This document shows positions 33,884 through 42,635 of a stretch of 46,429 nucleotides of DNA, one piece after another. The translations under genes and the position numbers were made by a program. Position 1 is the first letter of the stretch. Every line of letters begins with the position of its first letter. The stretch comes from Subdoligranulum sp. (lineage in GTDB: Bacteria; Bacillota; Clostridia; Oscillospirales; Ruminococcaceae). Below the pieces are notes generated by a model, which saw nothing but the letters and a program-made list of their open reading frames with translations, had not been told where the DNA came from and ran no database searches. The stretch lies in assembly GCA_014799685.1 (NCBI GenBank), contig JAAVHN010000026.1:107246-153674 (forward strand). Direction: 5' to 3'.

Positions 33884-34594
33884 TCACTCAAACATCTCGT
33901 GCGCCACGCGTTCCCCGGTGCGCGGGTAGACGGTCAGCTCATTTTGCGCGTTTACCGTCGCAAGGAACACATCTTCCACCTTATCGACATGCTGGGCATC
34001 CAGCTGCTTTTGCAGCCATGTGTCGTCGTTGCCGGTATACTTCAGGTTTTCTGCCAGAATGCGGCCGTCCAGAATCACATTGACGCAGGGGCGCTCGGGC
34101 TGCGGCGACATTTGCAGGTCCTGCGGCGTCACGGGGCGTTGTTCGGCCAGCGGCAGAAAACTCATCTGTCCGTTTGTCTCTAAAATCGCGGTGTGCAGTT
34201 GGGAAAGATCGAAATAGCCCGCTGTCCGGCATTGCGTTAAAAATTCGTTGATATCCAGCTTTGCGGCGGAAAGATTTTTTTCATAGAGCTTTCCGTTCTC
34301 GTACAGGATCACAGGCTGCCCGTTGATGAATTTGCGGATGCGCATGGATTTACAGGTTGCAATCGAAATCACCGCCGTCACCACGCCATACAACACCATT
34401 GCGGCCAGCGGCTTCCAGAAATCGTCTTCGAGGCTGGTGGCGAACTCCGCCGCGATAGATCCGATGGTGATGCCGTTGATATAATCAAACAGGCTCATCT
34501 GGCTCACCTGCCGGTTGCCCATCAGCTTTGCAAGGAAAAATAAAATAACGATCGAGCACAGGCTTGTGAGCAGAATGCGCGGAATGTCTTGCAT
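33884..34594 (-). CDS. DUF421 membrane protein (YetF/YdfR type)
   Basis: A 236-residue protein. Three N-terminal hydrophobic segments (about 5-25, 38-55 and 60-80) carry the family pattern MGNRQVSQMSLFDYINGITI. A cytoplasmic or surface YetF-type domain follows, with NGQPVILYENGKL and LDINEFLTQCRTAGYFDLSQ. Members are linked to spores or stress in bacilli, but the function is not settled. ATG 34594 follows AAGGAAGGAG. It is divergent from the lipid kinase gene. Confidence 0.85.
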   Translation of the reverse strand: MQDIPRILLTSLCSIVILFFLAKLMGNRQVSQMSLFDYINGITIGSIAAEFATSLEDDFWKPLAAMVLYGVVTAVISIATCKSMRIRKFINGQPVILYENGKLYEKNLSAAKLDINEFLTQCRTAGYFDLSQLHTAILETNGQMSFLPLAEQRPVTPQDLQMSPQPERPCVNVILDGRILAENLKYTGNDDTWLQKQLDAQHVDKVEDVFLATVNAQNELTVYPRTGERVAHEMFE

Positions 34595-34725
34595 AGGGAT
34601 CTCCTTCCTTGTTTGCCTTCATTGAATGACAGGATAACACAAGGATTGCCCTGTCCCGGGCAGAATATGCGCTTTGCTCAGACGCAAAAGCAAGATTTTG
34701 GGCAAGATTTTGTACCGTGCGGGGA

Positions 34726-34754
34726 TTGTATGTTGTCGAAAAATGCGGTATGAT
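34726..34754 (+). promoter_or_regulatory. Probable promoter of the lipid kinase gene
   Basis: TTGTAT (34726-34731), 17 bases, TATGAT (34749-34754), 24 bases before the start codon. Confidence 0.5.
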
Positions 34755-34778
34755 AAAAGAACAAGGGGGGAATCACGC

Positions 34779-35741
34779 ATGAAGCATATCTTTATCGTCA
34801 ATCCGGTTTCGGGCAAGGCGGATGCAAGCTTGTATCTGGTGCCAAAGCTGATCGAAGCGGCCGAGCAGGCAGGCATCGAGTATACAATAGAACTGACACG
34901 CCATGCCGGGCATGCGGCGGAGCTTGCACGACAATACGGCGAAAGCGGGGAAGCGGTGCGCCTCTATGCCTGCGGCGGCGACGGAACGCTGAACGAGGTG
35001 CTGCGCGGCGCTTATCCGTACGGGAACGCAGAGGCGGCAAGCGTTCCCTGCGGCTCCGGCAATGATTTTGTGCGGAATTTTGGCACAGCGGATGACTTTC
35101 TGAATTTGGCGGAAAATATCGCCGGAACGGCGATTCCCATCGATCTGATCGCGGTGAACGGCGGCGTTTCGGCGGCGATTTGTTCGGTGGGCATCGATTC
35201 CGAGGTGGCTTACGGGATCCCGAAGTATCGAAGACTGCCGCTGTGCGGCGGGCAAATGGCCTACAATCTTTCCATCGTCGAGCGGCTGCTGCGGCCCATC
35301 GGCAAAAAAATGCGCGTCACGGTAGACGACGAGGTTCTGGAAGGGAACTATCTGATCGCTACCGTCTGCAACGGCGCCACCTATGGCGGGGGATATCTGG
35401 CCGCGCCCATGTCGGATCTGCAGGACGGCGCGCTGGATGTGATCATCGTGAAAAAAATCAGCCGCCTGCGCATCGCGGGGGTGTTGGCCAAATACAAAAA
35501 CGGTTTGCACTTCCAAAACGGACAGGTCATTCCGGAGTTTGCCGACATCATGGAATACCGCAGTGCGCGCAGTGTGCGCGTGGAACCGGCGGAGGGCGGC
35601 AAGATAATTGTGAACATCGACGGCGAATGCGCCCCGGCAGACGGGCTTCGCGCAGAGGTGCTGCCAATGGCAGCGCGTTTCGTGCTGCCGGCGCCGCTTT
35701 ATGCCGCATTCAGTGGAAAAAAAGCCGTGGCGGCTGAATAG
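34779..35741 (+). CDS. Diacylglycerol kinase family lipid kinase
   Basis: A 320-residue soluble or peripheral kinase of the DgkB/YegS group, which phosphorylates diacylglycerol or similar lipids. The nucleotide motif is CGGDGTLNEVL, preceded by IVNPVSGK at the N-terminus and followed by VPCGSGNDFVRNF; the C-terminal domain carries NGATYGGGY and NIDGE. ATG 34779 follows a run of G (AAGGGGGG); the frame is open earlier, but through the promoter. The gene is single, with its own terminator. Confidence 0.9.
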   Translation: MKHIFIVNPVSGKADASLYLVPKLIEAAEQAGIEYTIELTRHAGHAAELARQYGESGEAVRLYACGGDGTLNEVLRGAYPYGNAEAASVPCGSGNDFVRNFGTADDFLNLAENIAGTAIPIDLIAVNGGVSAAICSVGIDSEVAYGIPKYRRLPLCGGQMAYNLSIVERLLRPIGKKMRVTVDDEVLEGNYLIATVCNGATYGGGYLAAPMSDLQDGALDVIIVKKISRLRIAGVLAKYKNGLHFQNGQVIPEFADIMEYRSARSVRVEPAEGGKIIVNIDGECAPADGLRAEVLPMAARFVLPAPLYAAFSGKKAVAAE

Positions 35742-35762
35742 ACCGAAGGGAAGCCATAATAT

Positions 35763-35799
35763 ACCGGGAAGGCGTTTTTGAAAGCTTTCCCGGTTTTTT
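35763..35799 (+). terminator. Intrinsic terminator after the lipid kinase gene
   Basis: ACCGGGAAGGC (35763-35773) pairs with GCTTTCCCGGT (35784-35794), one G-U pair, followed by TTTTTT. Confidence 0.88.
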
Positions 35800-35897
35800 C
35801 ATGCCAAAAATGACATATATTGCATGCGCTTTTGGCATCTGCGGCCAAAGAACAGTGCCCAATCTGTCTATTCACAAAAAATTTTTATTTTCCCCCC

Positions 35898-35926
35898 TTG
35901 ATTTTTCTGTAGAATATGGTTACAAT
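35898..35926 (+). promoter_or_regulatory. sigma-A promoter of groESL
   Basis: TTGATT (35898-35903), 17 bases, TACAAT (35921-35926), immediately before the CIRCE operator. Confidence 0.8.
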
Positions 35927-35930
35927 ATAT

Positions 35931-35957
35931 TTAGCACTCAAAGTTAAAGAGTGCTAA
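35931..35957 (+). promoter_or_regulatory. CIRCE operator (HrcA binding site)
   Basis: TTAGCACTC-N9-GAGTGCTAA is a perfect match to the CIRCE inverted repeat. It covers the transcription start region of groESL. HrcA, the heat-shock repressor, is expected elsewhere in the genome. Confidence 0.98.
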
Positions 35958-35981
35958 ACGAAAAAAGAATATCATTTTTAG

Positions 35982-36278
<297 letters not shown>

Positions 36279-36289
36279 GATCTTTCTGA

Positions 36290-37966
<1,677 letters not shown>

Positions 37967-38002
37967 TCCGCTCCATGCATTTCCAAAAAAGCAAACAAAT
38001 GC

Positions 38003-38030
38003 ACCCCGTGATTTTCACGGGGTGTTTTTG
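38003..38030 (+). terminator. Intrinsic terminator after groEL
   Basis: CACCCCGTG (38003-38011) pairs perfectly with CACGGGGTG (38017-38025), loop ATTTT, followed by TTTTT. The remaining gap to 38313 holds an inverted gene remnant (38051-38090), a repeated TTCAATCGGG (near 38130 and 38200) and a GCACTTT/AAAGTGC hairpin (38226-38250). Confidence 0.92.
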
Positions 38031-38050
38031 TGTCTTGCGACAAAGCGCGC

Positions 38051-38090
38051 CTTTGTATTTGGCGTGGCGCTGCGCCATATCTTCGCACAT
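38051..38090 (-). pseudogene. Inverted remnant of the small coat-type gene
   Basis: Read on the minus strand from 38090, 33 of 40 bases match 38434-38473 of the gene that follows, in the same codon phase: CEDMAQRHAKY against CEDMAQRHTKH. Similarity fades on both sides. The frame runs into the groEL terminator without the homologous stop, so it is probably a broken paralogue. Confidence 0.5.
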
Positions 38091-38313
38091 TGCCTGTGAC
38101 TCTCAGCGTTTGGGGGCTTCAGGGCCCCATTTCAATCGGGAGATCAGGCGCATAAGAGCCGGTTTTCGATCGGCTTCACTCTGCCGTCTCTGAAAATGGC
38201 AATTCAATCGGGGTTCGCTTACTCTGCACTTTATTTTTGTCAAAAAGTGCTTGCGCATATCCCGGCAAAAGAGGGAAATGCTATTTCCATCAAAGAAAAA
38301 GGAGGCGTTTATG

Positions 38314-38499
38314 ATGGACGCGATCACCAATGTTGAGCTGTCCGGCTTTTCCGAGCTGCTCACACATGAGGAAAACATCATCCGAAAGTATAAGTGCTAT
38401 GCACAGACCTGCGAGGACCCGGCGCTGAAGGAGATGTGCGAGGATATGGCGCAGCGCCATACCAAGCACTATGACGCCATTCTGCAGGAGCTGCAGTAA
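38314..38499 (+). CDS. Small helical protein, probably spore-coat associated
   Basis: A 61-residue, mostly helical and charged protein with two regions rich in Glu, His and Cys (LLTHEENIIRKYKCYAQTCE, CEDMAQRHTKHYDAILQELQ). It lacks a signal peptide and membrane segment. It lies 13 bases before a CotF-type gene with its own GGAGG; such small helical partners are common beside cotF genes in clostridia. ATG 38314 is favoured over ATG 38311 by spacing to GGAGG (38301-38305). I see no sporulation promoter of standard form. Confidence 0.65.
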   Translation: MDAITNVELSGFSELLTHEENIIRKYKCYAQTCEDPALKEMCEDMAQRHTKHYDAILQELQ

Positions 38500-38512
38500 G
38501 GAGGGAACGGCA

Positions 38513-38779
38513 ATGAATTGTTTTGACGATCAGGCAAAAATGACCGATGCGCTGAATACGCAAAAGGCGATCACCGAGGATTACAACCATTACGCAGGCG
38601 AATGCGCCACAAAGCAGCGCAAGGATAAGCTGATGGGAATCCTTTCCGAAGAGCATGATATGCAGTTTGAGCTGTTCAGCGAAATGCAAAAGCGCGGCTG
38701 GTACGAACCGAAGCCCGCGCCGCAGCAAAAGGTTTGCGAGGCCTGCAAGCAATTTGAAGAAAAGGAATGCACGTTCTGA
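38513..38779 (+). CDS. CotF-type spore coat protein
   Basis: An 88-residue helical protein. The C-terminal half carries the CotF-domain signature seen in clostridial coat proteins (LSEEHDMQFELFSEMQKRGW, then YEPKPAPQQKV). Cysteines near the end (CEACKQFEEKEC) are unusual and might allow cross-linking or metal binding. The start ATG 38513 follows GGAGGG at 38500-38505, only 13 bases after the preceding gene, so the pair forms an operon. Role in the coat is inferred from the family. Confidence 0.8.
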   Translation: MNCFDDQAKMTDALNTQKAITEDYNHYAGECATKQRKDKLMGILSEEHDMQFELFSEMQKRGWYEPKPAPQQKVCEACKQFEEKECTF

Positions 38780-38808
38780 TTTCGATCCGCTGAAAGCGCG
38801 ATCCGATG

Positions 38809-38855
38809 GCCCCGGCTGTACCGAAATTGGGTTTCGGTACAGCCGGGGCTTTTTC
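38809..38855 (+). terminator. Very strong intrinsic terminator after the coat gene pair
   Basis: An 18-bp perfect stem (38809-38826 with 38832-38849; left arm begins GCCCCGGCTGTACC), loop TTGGG, followed by TTTTTC. Confidence 0.95.
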
Positions 38856-38889
38856 TTTTGGAAAAAAATCGAAAAGCGCCGAAAAAAGC

Positions 38890-38918
38890 TTGCAAGTACG
38901 CGGGTTTTTCGGTATACT
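38890..38918 (+). promoter_or_regulatory. sigma-A promoter of yajC
   Basis: TTGCAA (38890-38895), 17 bases, TATACT (38913-38918). A second consensus TATAAT at 38923-38928 is followed by GTTAATCTG, also found at the trigger factor promoter. Confidence 0.7.
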
Positions 38919-38954
38919 ATATTATAATGTTAATCTGAGGAAGAAGGTTATTAT

Positions 38955-39272
38955 ATGGATGCAGAAACCACCACCAGTTTGCTTGCTACATTTGCGTTTC
39001 CGGTTTTGATGATCGTTGTATTGTATATTATCATGATCCGTCCGCAGCGCAAAAAGGAAAAAGAAACCCAGGCGATGCGCAATTCCATTGAGATCGGCGA
39101 CGGCATCACGACGATTGGCGGCATTGTAGGGCATGTTGTCAGCATCAAAGAGGATACGTTCGTGCTGGAGACCGGCAACGACCGTGTGAAGATGCGTTTT
39201 AAGCGCTGGGCCATTCAGGACGTTGAAAAGCTGAATCTGGATGCCACCACGGACGCCGGAAGCTCCAAATAG
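38955..39272 (+). CDS. yajC: Preprotein translocase subunit YajC
   Basis: A 105-residue accessory subunit of the Sec translocon. One N-terminal membrane segment (about 10-27, FAFPVLMIVVLYIIMI) is followed by the family motif RPQRKKEKE and the conserved IEIGDGITTIGGIVGHV. ATG 38955 has GAGGAAGAAGG upstream. A TIGR04086 membrane protein gene follows, a common clostridial neighbour. Confidence 0.95.
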   Translation: MDAETTTSLLATFAFPVLMIVVLYIIMIRPQRKKEKETQAMRNSIEIGDGITTIGGIVGHVVSIKEDTFVLETGNDRVKMRFKRWAIQDVEKLNLDATTDAGSSK

Positions 39273-39351
39273 AAGCAATGATCTCATATCAGCAGCGGCT
39301 TTGCGTAATGATATCGCGTAGTATATCAGGGCCCTGTGTGGAATGAAACAG

Positions 39352-39391
39352 ACACCTCCATGCATACCTTTTGGGTAGGACATGGGGGTGT
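39352..39391 (+). promoter_or_regulatory. Hairpin covering the RBS of the TIGR04086 gene
   Basis: ACACCTCCATG (39352-39362) pairs with CATGGGGGTGT (39381-39391), one G-U pair; TACC/GGTA (39365-39368 with 39374-39377) adds an inner stem. The 3' arm contains GGGGGTG, the only candidate RBS of the ATG at 39399. No T-run follows. Confidence 0.5.
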
Positions 39392-39398
39392 TACTGTT

Positions 39399-39827
39399 AT
39401 GCAAAAGCAAAAAAGGAATGCGCAGCGTGCGCAAAACGGCGCCATGATGCAGCTTGCCGCCCATACAGCCGTGAGCATGATCGGAGGGTTCGCCGTTGCG
39501 GCGCTTTTGTTCAGCGGTTTGGCTGCGCTCCGGTGTAAGGTAGATATCGCACCGCAGCTTCTTTCGCCGCTCTCTACTGCGGCCCTTTCGCTGGCCGCTC
39601 TTCTGGCAGGTTTTTTCTTTGCCGTGCTGCGGAAAGAAAAAGGGCTTCTTTACGGCCTTTTGATCGGCATCATCTTCTATGCCATCTTGTGGATCGCAGC
39701 ACTTGCCCGCGGACAAATGGAATTTTCCTCTCTGTCTGCGATCAAAGGAATGGCTCTGCTTTGCTCCGGCGCAATCGGCGGATCGCTTGGCATTATGACG
39801 CGTGACCGCCGCCGCCGGATCCGGTAA
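39399..39827 (+). CDS. TIGR04086 family membrane protein
   Basis: A 142-residue integral membrane protein with four hydrophobic segments and basic ends (MQKQKRNAQRAQ at the start, RDRRRRIR at the end). It resembles the TIGR04086 group, encoded next to yajC in clostridia; function unknown, possibly envelope or translocation related. ATG 39399 is chosen for the charged start and GGGGGTG upstream; that site is inside a hairpin. Confidence 0.75.
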   Translation: MQKQKRNAQRAQNGAMMQLAAHTAVSMIGGFAVAALLFSGLAALRCKVDIAPQLLSPLSTAALSLAALLAGFFFAVLRKEKGLLYGLLIGIIFYAILWIAALARGQMEFSSLSAIKGMALLCSGAIGGSLGIMTRDRRRRIR

Positions 39828-40057
39828 ATCATCGGGTATAAACCGGAGATTCTCAGACTATTTTTGTCGCTTTATCAGTTTTGACAAAGCAGCATAAATC
39901 CCGCGGCCGGTACATATTTTTATAGCACAGATTGGAATGCTTGTACAAAAATATTCGGATTTGATCCGCAGAGAATGCTGCCGGACGAAATATGCCGCCG
40001 GAATTTTGCCCGGGGATTGGTTCAGAAGTTCTTAAGCGAAAAGGAAGTGTCGTTGGA

Positions 40058-40720
40058 ATGCGGGAATTCAGAAAGCTTCGACCGCTCTCTTTGCGCAGGA
40101 CAAGGTTCAGCCCTCCGTCGGGTCTTTTTAAGAAAGATTCCGGATGGAAGACGGTTGGGCTTGCCGGCATGCTGCTTGCCGGCGTCGTCCTCGGCAGCAT
40201 TTTTCCCTATATGGCACAAGCGAATCGGTATCTCTCTTATTTCGTACATCAATATCTTGTGGGAAACCACAGCGGCGGCTTTTCCGCGGTGGCATCCGGT
40301 TCATTTTTCTCTGCGATGATGCTGCAGGCGGTTGTATTGTTTTTCAGCTTGTCCTGCATTGGGGCGCCGGTGCTGCTGTGCATTCCGTTCCTGCGTGGAA
40401 TTGCAATCGGCTGTATTTCAGCATTTCTATATACCGAGATGGGTTCGCGCGGGCTGGTGGCCAATTTGATCCTGCTGTGGATTCCCGAGGTGCTGCAGGC
40501 GGCATGCTTGCTTTTCTTTGTTTCGGCCGCGCTCAACACGTCGATCAGCTTGTTTCAATCTAATTTTTTATCGAAAACGCCCAGCCCTGCCGGGGTAAAT
40601 GTCAGCCGCTGTCTGCGCTGCTTTGTGTTTTCTTCCATCGGGCTTTTGCTTGCCGCTGTCGTCGAGGGCCTGCTTGCGGCAATCTTTGCTCCGGTGCTGC
40701 TGAACCTTTCTGCGCTATGA
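40058..40720 (+). CDS. spoIIM: Stage II sporulation protein M
   Basis: SpoIIM, with SpoIID and SpoIIP, drives septal peptidoglycan thinning and engulfment. The 220-residue protein has about five membrane segments and family patterns such as LAGVVLGSIFPYM, then the hydrophobic stretch after RGIAIGC, and LLWIPEVLQAACLLFF. ATG 40058 follows AAAAGGAAG by about ten bases. No clear sigma-E promoter is visible in the 230-base gap before it. Its end is convergent with the Xer-type gene; in B. subtilis spoIIM also lies near an xer gene (ripX). Confidence 0.85.
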   Translation: MREFRKLRPLSLRRTRFSPPSGLFKKDSGWKTVGLAGMLLAGVVLGSIFPYMAQANRYLSYFVHQYLVGNHSGGFSAVASGSFFSAMMLQAVVLFFSLSCIGAPVLLCIPFLRGIAIGCISAFLYTEMGSRGLVANLILLWIPEVLQAACLLFFVSAALNTSISLFQSNFLSKTPSPAGVNVSRCLRCFVFSSIGLLLAAVVEGLLAAIFAPVLLNLSAL

Positions 40721-40740
40721 AACAGAAAAAGGCAATCCGC

Positions 40741-40770
40741 AAAAAGGGGAGGAGGGATCAGCCCTCCTCC
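40741..40770 (-). terminator. Intrinsic terminator of the Xer-type gene
   Basis: On the minus strand GGAGGAGGG (40770-40762) pairs perfectly with CCCTCCTCC (40756-40748), loop CTGAT, followed by CCTTTTTG. The stem overlaps the stop codon region of the recombinase gene. Confidence 0.8.
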
Positions 40771-41849
40771 TCTTGCACTTCCTGATTTTTAGGGGCATGT
40801 GCGGTTTGCCGTGGTTTCTTGTCGGAAGAATTTGCCTTTTTCTCAAAATTCAGCTTTGCAAAAGGGGATGCCTCCGCGGCCTGACGCAGCTGCGGGGCTC
40901 CCAAGTGCGTATAGATCTCGGTTGTGGAAGTATTGGCATGCCCTAAAATTTCTTTCAGTGCGAGCATATCGACGTGGCCTTCCTGATACATCATGGTTGC
41001 CGCCGTGTGCCGCAGCTTATGGGTGGAATAGCCCTTGCCGGAAAGGCCTGCCGTTTTAAGGCATCCGTCCACGATCTGCTGCACGCGGCGCGCGGACAGA
41101 CGTTTTCCGGTTTTTCCGGATACAAACAGCGCCTTTTTATCCTGCAAATTCGGCAGCTTTGCGCGCTCCTCGCAAAGGCGCTGCAGTGCGGAAATGCAGG
41201 CGTCGTTTAAATAAACAAGGCGTTCCTTATCGCCCTTGCCAATGATGCGGATCGTGCCGTCCTCATGTATATCGGTGATATTGATGTTCACAAGCTCGCT
41301 CAGACGCATTCCGCAGTTCAAAAACAGTGTGATGATGCAGTAATCCCGCTCGTAAAAATCGGATTGAATGTTTTTCAGCAGCTCGATGCTTTCGTTCAGT
41401 GAGAGATATTTGGGCATCCGTTTTTTTTGTGCGGGCGCATCGACATCTTCTGCGGGATTATTTTCAAAAAGCTTCCTTTTATTTGTTAAATATTTATAAA
41501 AGCCCTTGACGCTGGACAATTTGCGTGCGCGCGTATTCGCAGAATTATCCCGTTCGCGGGTAACATAATGCATAAATTCATATATTTCATTGGTGGCAAC
41601 GCTTTGGATCATTGCAAGATCGATCTTGCGAATGTCAATTTCTTCCATAGGCGTATCATCGGAGACCAATCCGCGCAAGCGCATCAAAAAACGAAAGAAT
41701 GTGCGCAGGTCGATGTAATATCCGTTGACGGTACGCGGAGAAAGTCCGCGGATCGTTTCAATGTACTGTAAATATTCGATCACAAGCTCGGGACAATCCT
41801 GATAATCGCCATGCCGGTTGGGATGACGTGAATCAATGTATGTACTCAT
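40758..41849 (-). CDS. Xer-type tyrosine recombinase
   Basis: A site-specific recombinase with the full catalytic set: R182 (GMRLSELV), K205 (GKGDKERLV), H277 and R280 (STHKLRHTAA), H304 (ILGHANTST) and Y313 (EIYTHL). The N-terminal SAM-like domain (about 20-120) is of core-binding type (YLQYIETIRGLSPRTVNGYY). At 363 residues it is longer than XerC or XerD (about 300), mainly from a 50-residue charged tail after the Tyr. Length is closer to single-recombinase XerS or XerH, but sequence class cannot be settled by eye. ATG 41849; a 28-bp perfect inverted repeat lies 30 bases upstream. Chromosome dimer resolution is the likeliest role. Confidence 0.9.
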   Translation of the reverse strand: MSTYIDSRHPNRHGDYQDCPELVIEYLQYIETIRGLSPRTVNGYYIDLRTFFRFLMRLRGLVSDDTPMEEIDIRKIDLAMIQSVATNEIYEFMHYVTRERDNSANTRARKLSSVKGFYKYLTNKRKLFENNPAEDVDAPAQKKRMPKYLSLNESIELLKNIQSDFYERDYCIITLFLNCGMRLSELVNINITDIHEDGTIRIIGKGDKERLVYLNDACISALQRLCEERAKLPNLQDKKALFVSGKTGKRLSARRVQQIVDGCLKTAGLSGKGYSTHKLRHTAATMMYQEGHVDMLALKEILGHANTSTTEIYTHLGAPQLRQAAEASPFAKLNFEKKANSSDKKPRQTAHAPKNQEVQEEEG

Positions 41850-41876
41850 ATGATAAATCCTCGATTTCGCTCCCCT

Positions 41877-42032
41877 CTATTTCGCTAAATTTTTATTTAG
41901 CGAAATTGCAGATATTTTCTTTCGCTTCCTTCCCCAGATTCCGGGCAACCTCCAAAAGCATTCCAGAAGCTCTTTGAAAACATCTGCGGATACTTTTGCC
42001 GGTACTTTCTTAATAATAGTATGATAGCACAT
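41877..42032 (-). CDS. Possible 51-residue upstream peptide
   Basis: An ATG-started frame on the minus strand (MCYHTIIKKVPAKV...) ending at a TAG inside the inverted repeat, 27 bases before the Xer-type start. It is rich in Lys, Leu and Trp (ELLECFWRLPGIWGRKRKK). It has no clear RBS, and its start overlaps the -10 box at 42026-42021, which argues against translation. No similarity recognised. Confidence 0.15.
   Translation of the reverse strand: MCYHTIIKKVPAKVSADVFKELLECFWRLPGIWGRKRKKISAISLNKNLAK
41879..41906. repeat. 28-bp perfect inverted repeat, dif-like geometry
   Basis: ATTTCGCTAAA (41879-41889), six bases TTTTTA, TTTAGCGAAAT (41896-41906). The outer 12 bp are perfectly complementary around TTTT. 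It is 30 bp upstream of the Xer-type start codon. It could be a recombination core, an operator or a transcript hairpin. Confidence 0.6.
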
Positions 42033-42049
42033 CTTTTTTCAGGTTACAA
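42021..42049 (-). promoter_or_regulatory. sigma-A promoter of the Xer-type gene
   Basis: Minus strand: TTGTAA (42049-42044), 17 bases, TATCAT (42026-42021). The leader to the start codon would be about 165 bases and includes the 28-bp inverted repeat. Nothing else clear lies in the gap to 42104. Confidence 0.55.
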
Positions 42050-42104
42050 GAAAAAGAAATCCTGCGTACCGATTGTTCCAATTGCAAAGGGCTTTTCATA
42101 ATAC

Positions 42105-42602
42105 TCAGATCAGTCTTTTTAATTTTAGCGCAAAGGACGGCCGTGTAACGTACTCCAGATAAATCGGTCTGCCGGAATACTCCAAAAACGCTTTATACCG
42201 TTCGATAATGGCGGGCGCCTGGATCAATCCCAGCACGTTATCTTTTGGGACATATGCGGATTCCGAATTTTCGTCAGATGGCCTGAGGCTGCCGCCCTTT
42301 GGTTTGCAGATAAAATCAAGCATGATTTTCGTCGGGACTTCTTTTACCCCATTGTAGCCGGCATGCTTTCCGGTGTTGGAGGAGATGCAAAATACCTCAC
42401 CGACCTCAACATCGATCCCCGCTTCCTCCATGATCTCCCTTTTTACTGCATGAATTACATTTTCCCCTACTTCCACCTGTCCTCCGGGAAACACCCAACC
42501 GGAATTGTATGTTTTTACCATAAGGATCTCATTGCTCTCATTTATTACGATTCCCGCTCCGGCAATGATATGCGTCGGCATAACCCATTCTTTCTTTTCC
42601 AT
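42105..42602 (-). CDS. Nudix hydrolase
   Basis: A 165-residue hydrolase of nucleoside diphosphate derivatives. The Nudix box is complete: GGQVEVGENVIHAVKREI, then MEEAGI (G-x5-E-x7-RE-x2-EE-x-G). The preceding THIIAGAGIVINESNEILMV is the usual first strand. ATG 42602 is favoured over TTG 42623 because GGAGGAGGG lies between them. It is the last of three AT-richer genes in the same direction, 33 bases after the nucleoside phosphorylase gene, which suggests nucleotide clean-up or salvage. Exact substrate unknown. Confidence 0.88.
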   Translation of the reverse strand: MEKKEWVMPTHIIAGAGIVINESNEILMVKTYNSGWVFPGGQVEVGENVIHAVKREIMEEAGIDVEVGEVFCISSNTGKHAGYNGVKEVPTKIMLDFICKPKGGSLRPSDENSESAYVPKDNVLGLIQAPAIIERYKAFLEYSGRPIYLEYVTRPSFALKLKRLI

Positions 42603-42635
42603 ACAAATACTGCCCTCCTCCAATCCATCAATTTT

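Noticed and set aside
39881..39886. Perfect TTGACA as a spoIIM promoter
   Set aside because: No acceptable -10 box occurs 16-18 bases downstream, where the sequence is GC-rich.
41879..41906. The 28-bp inverted repeat as an intrinsic terminator
   Set aside because: No T-run follows on either strand, and on the minus strand it lies inside the leader of an intact gene.
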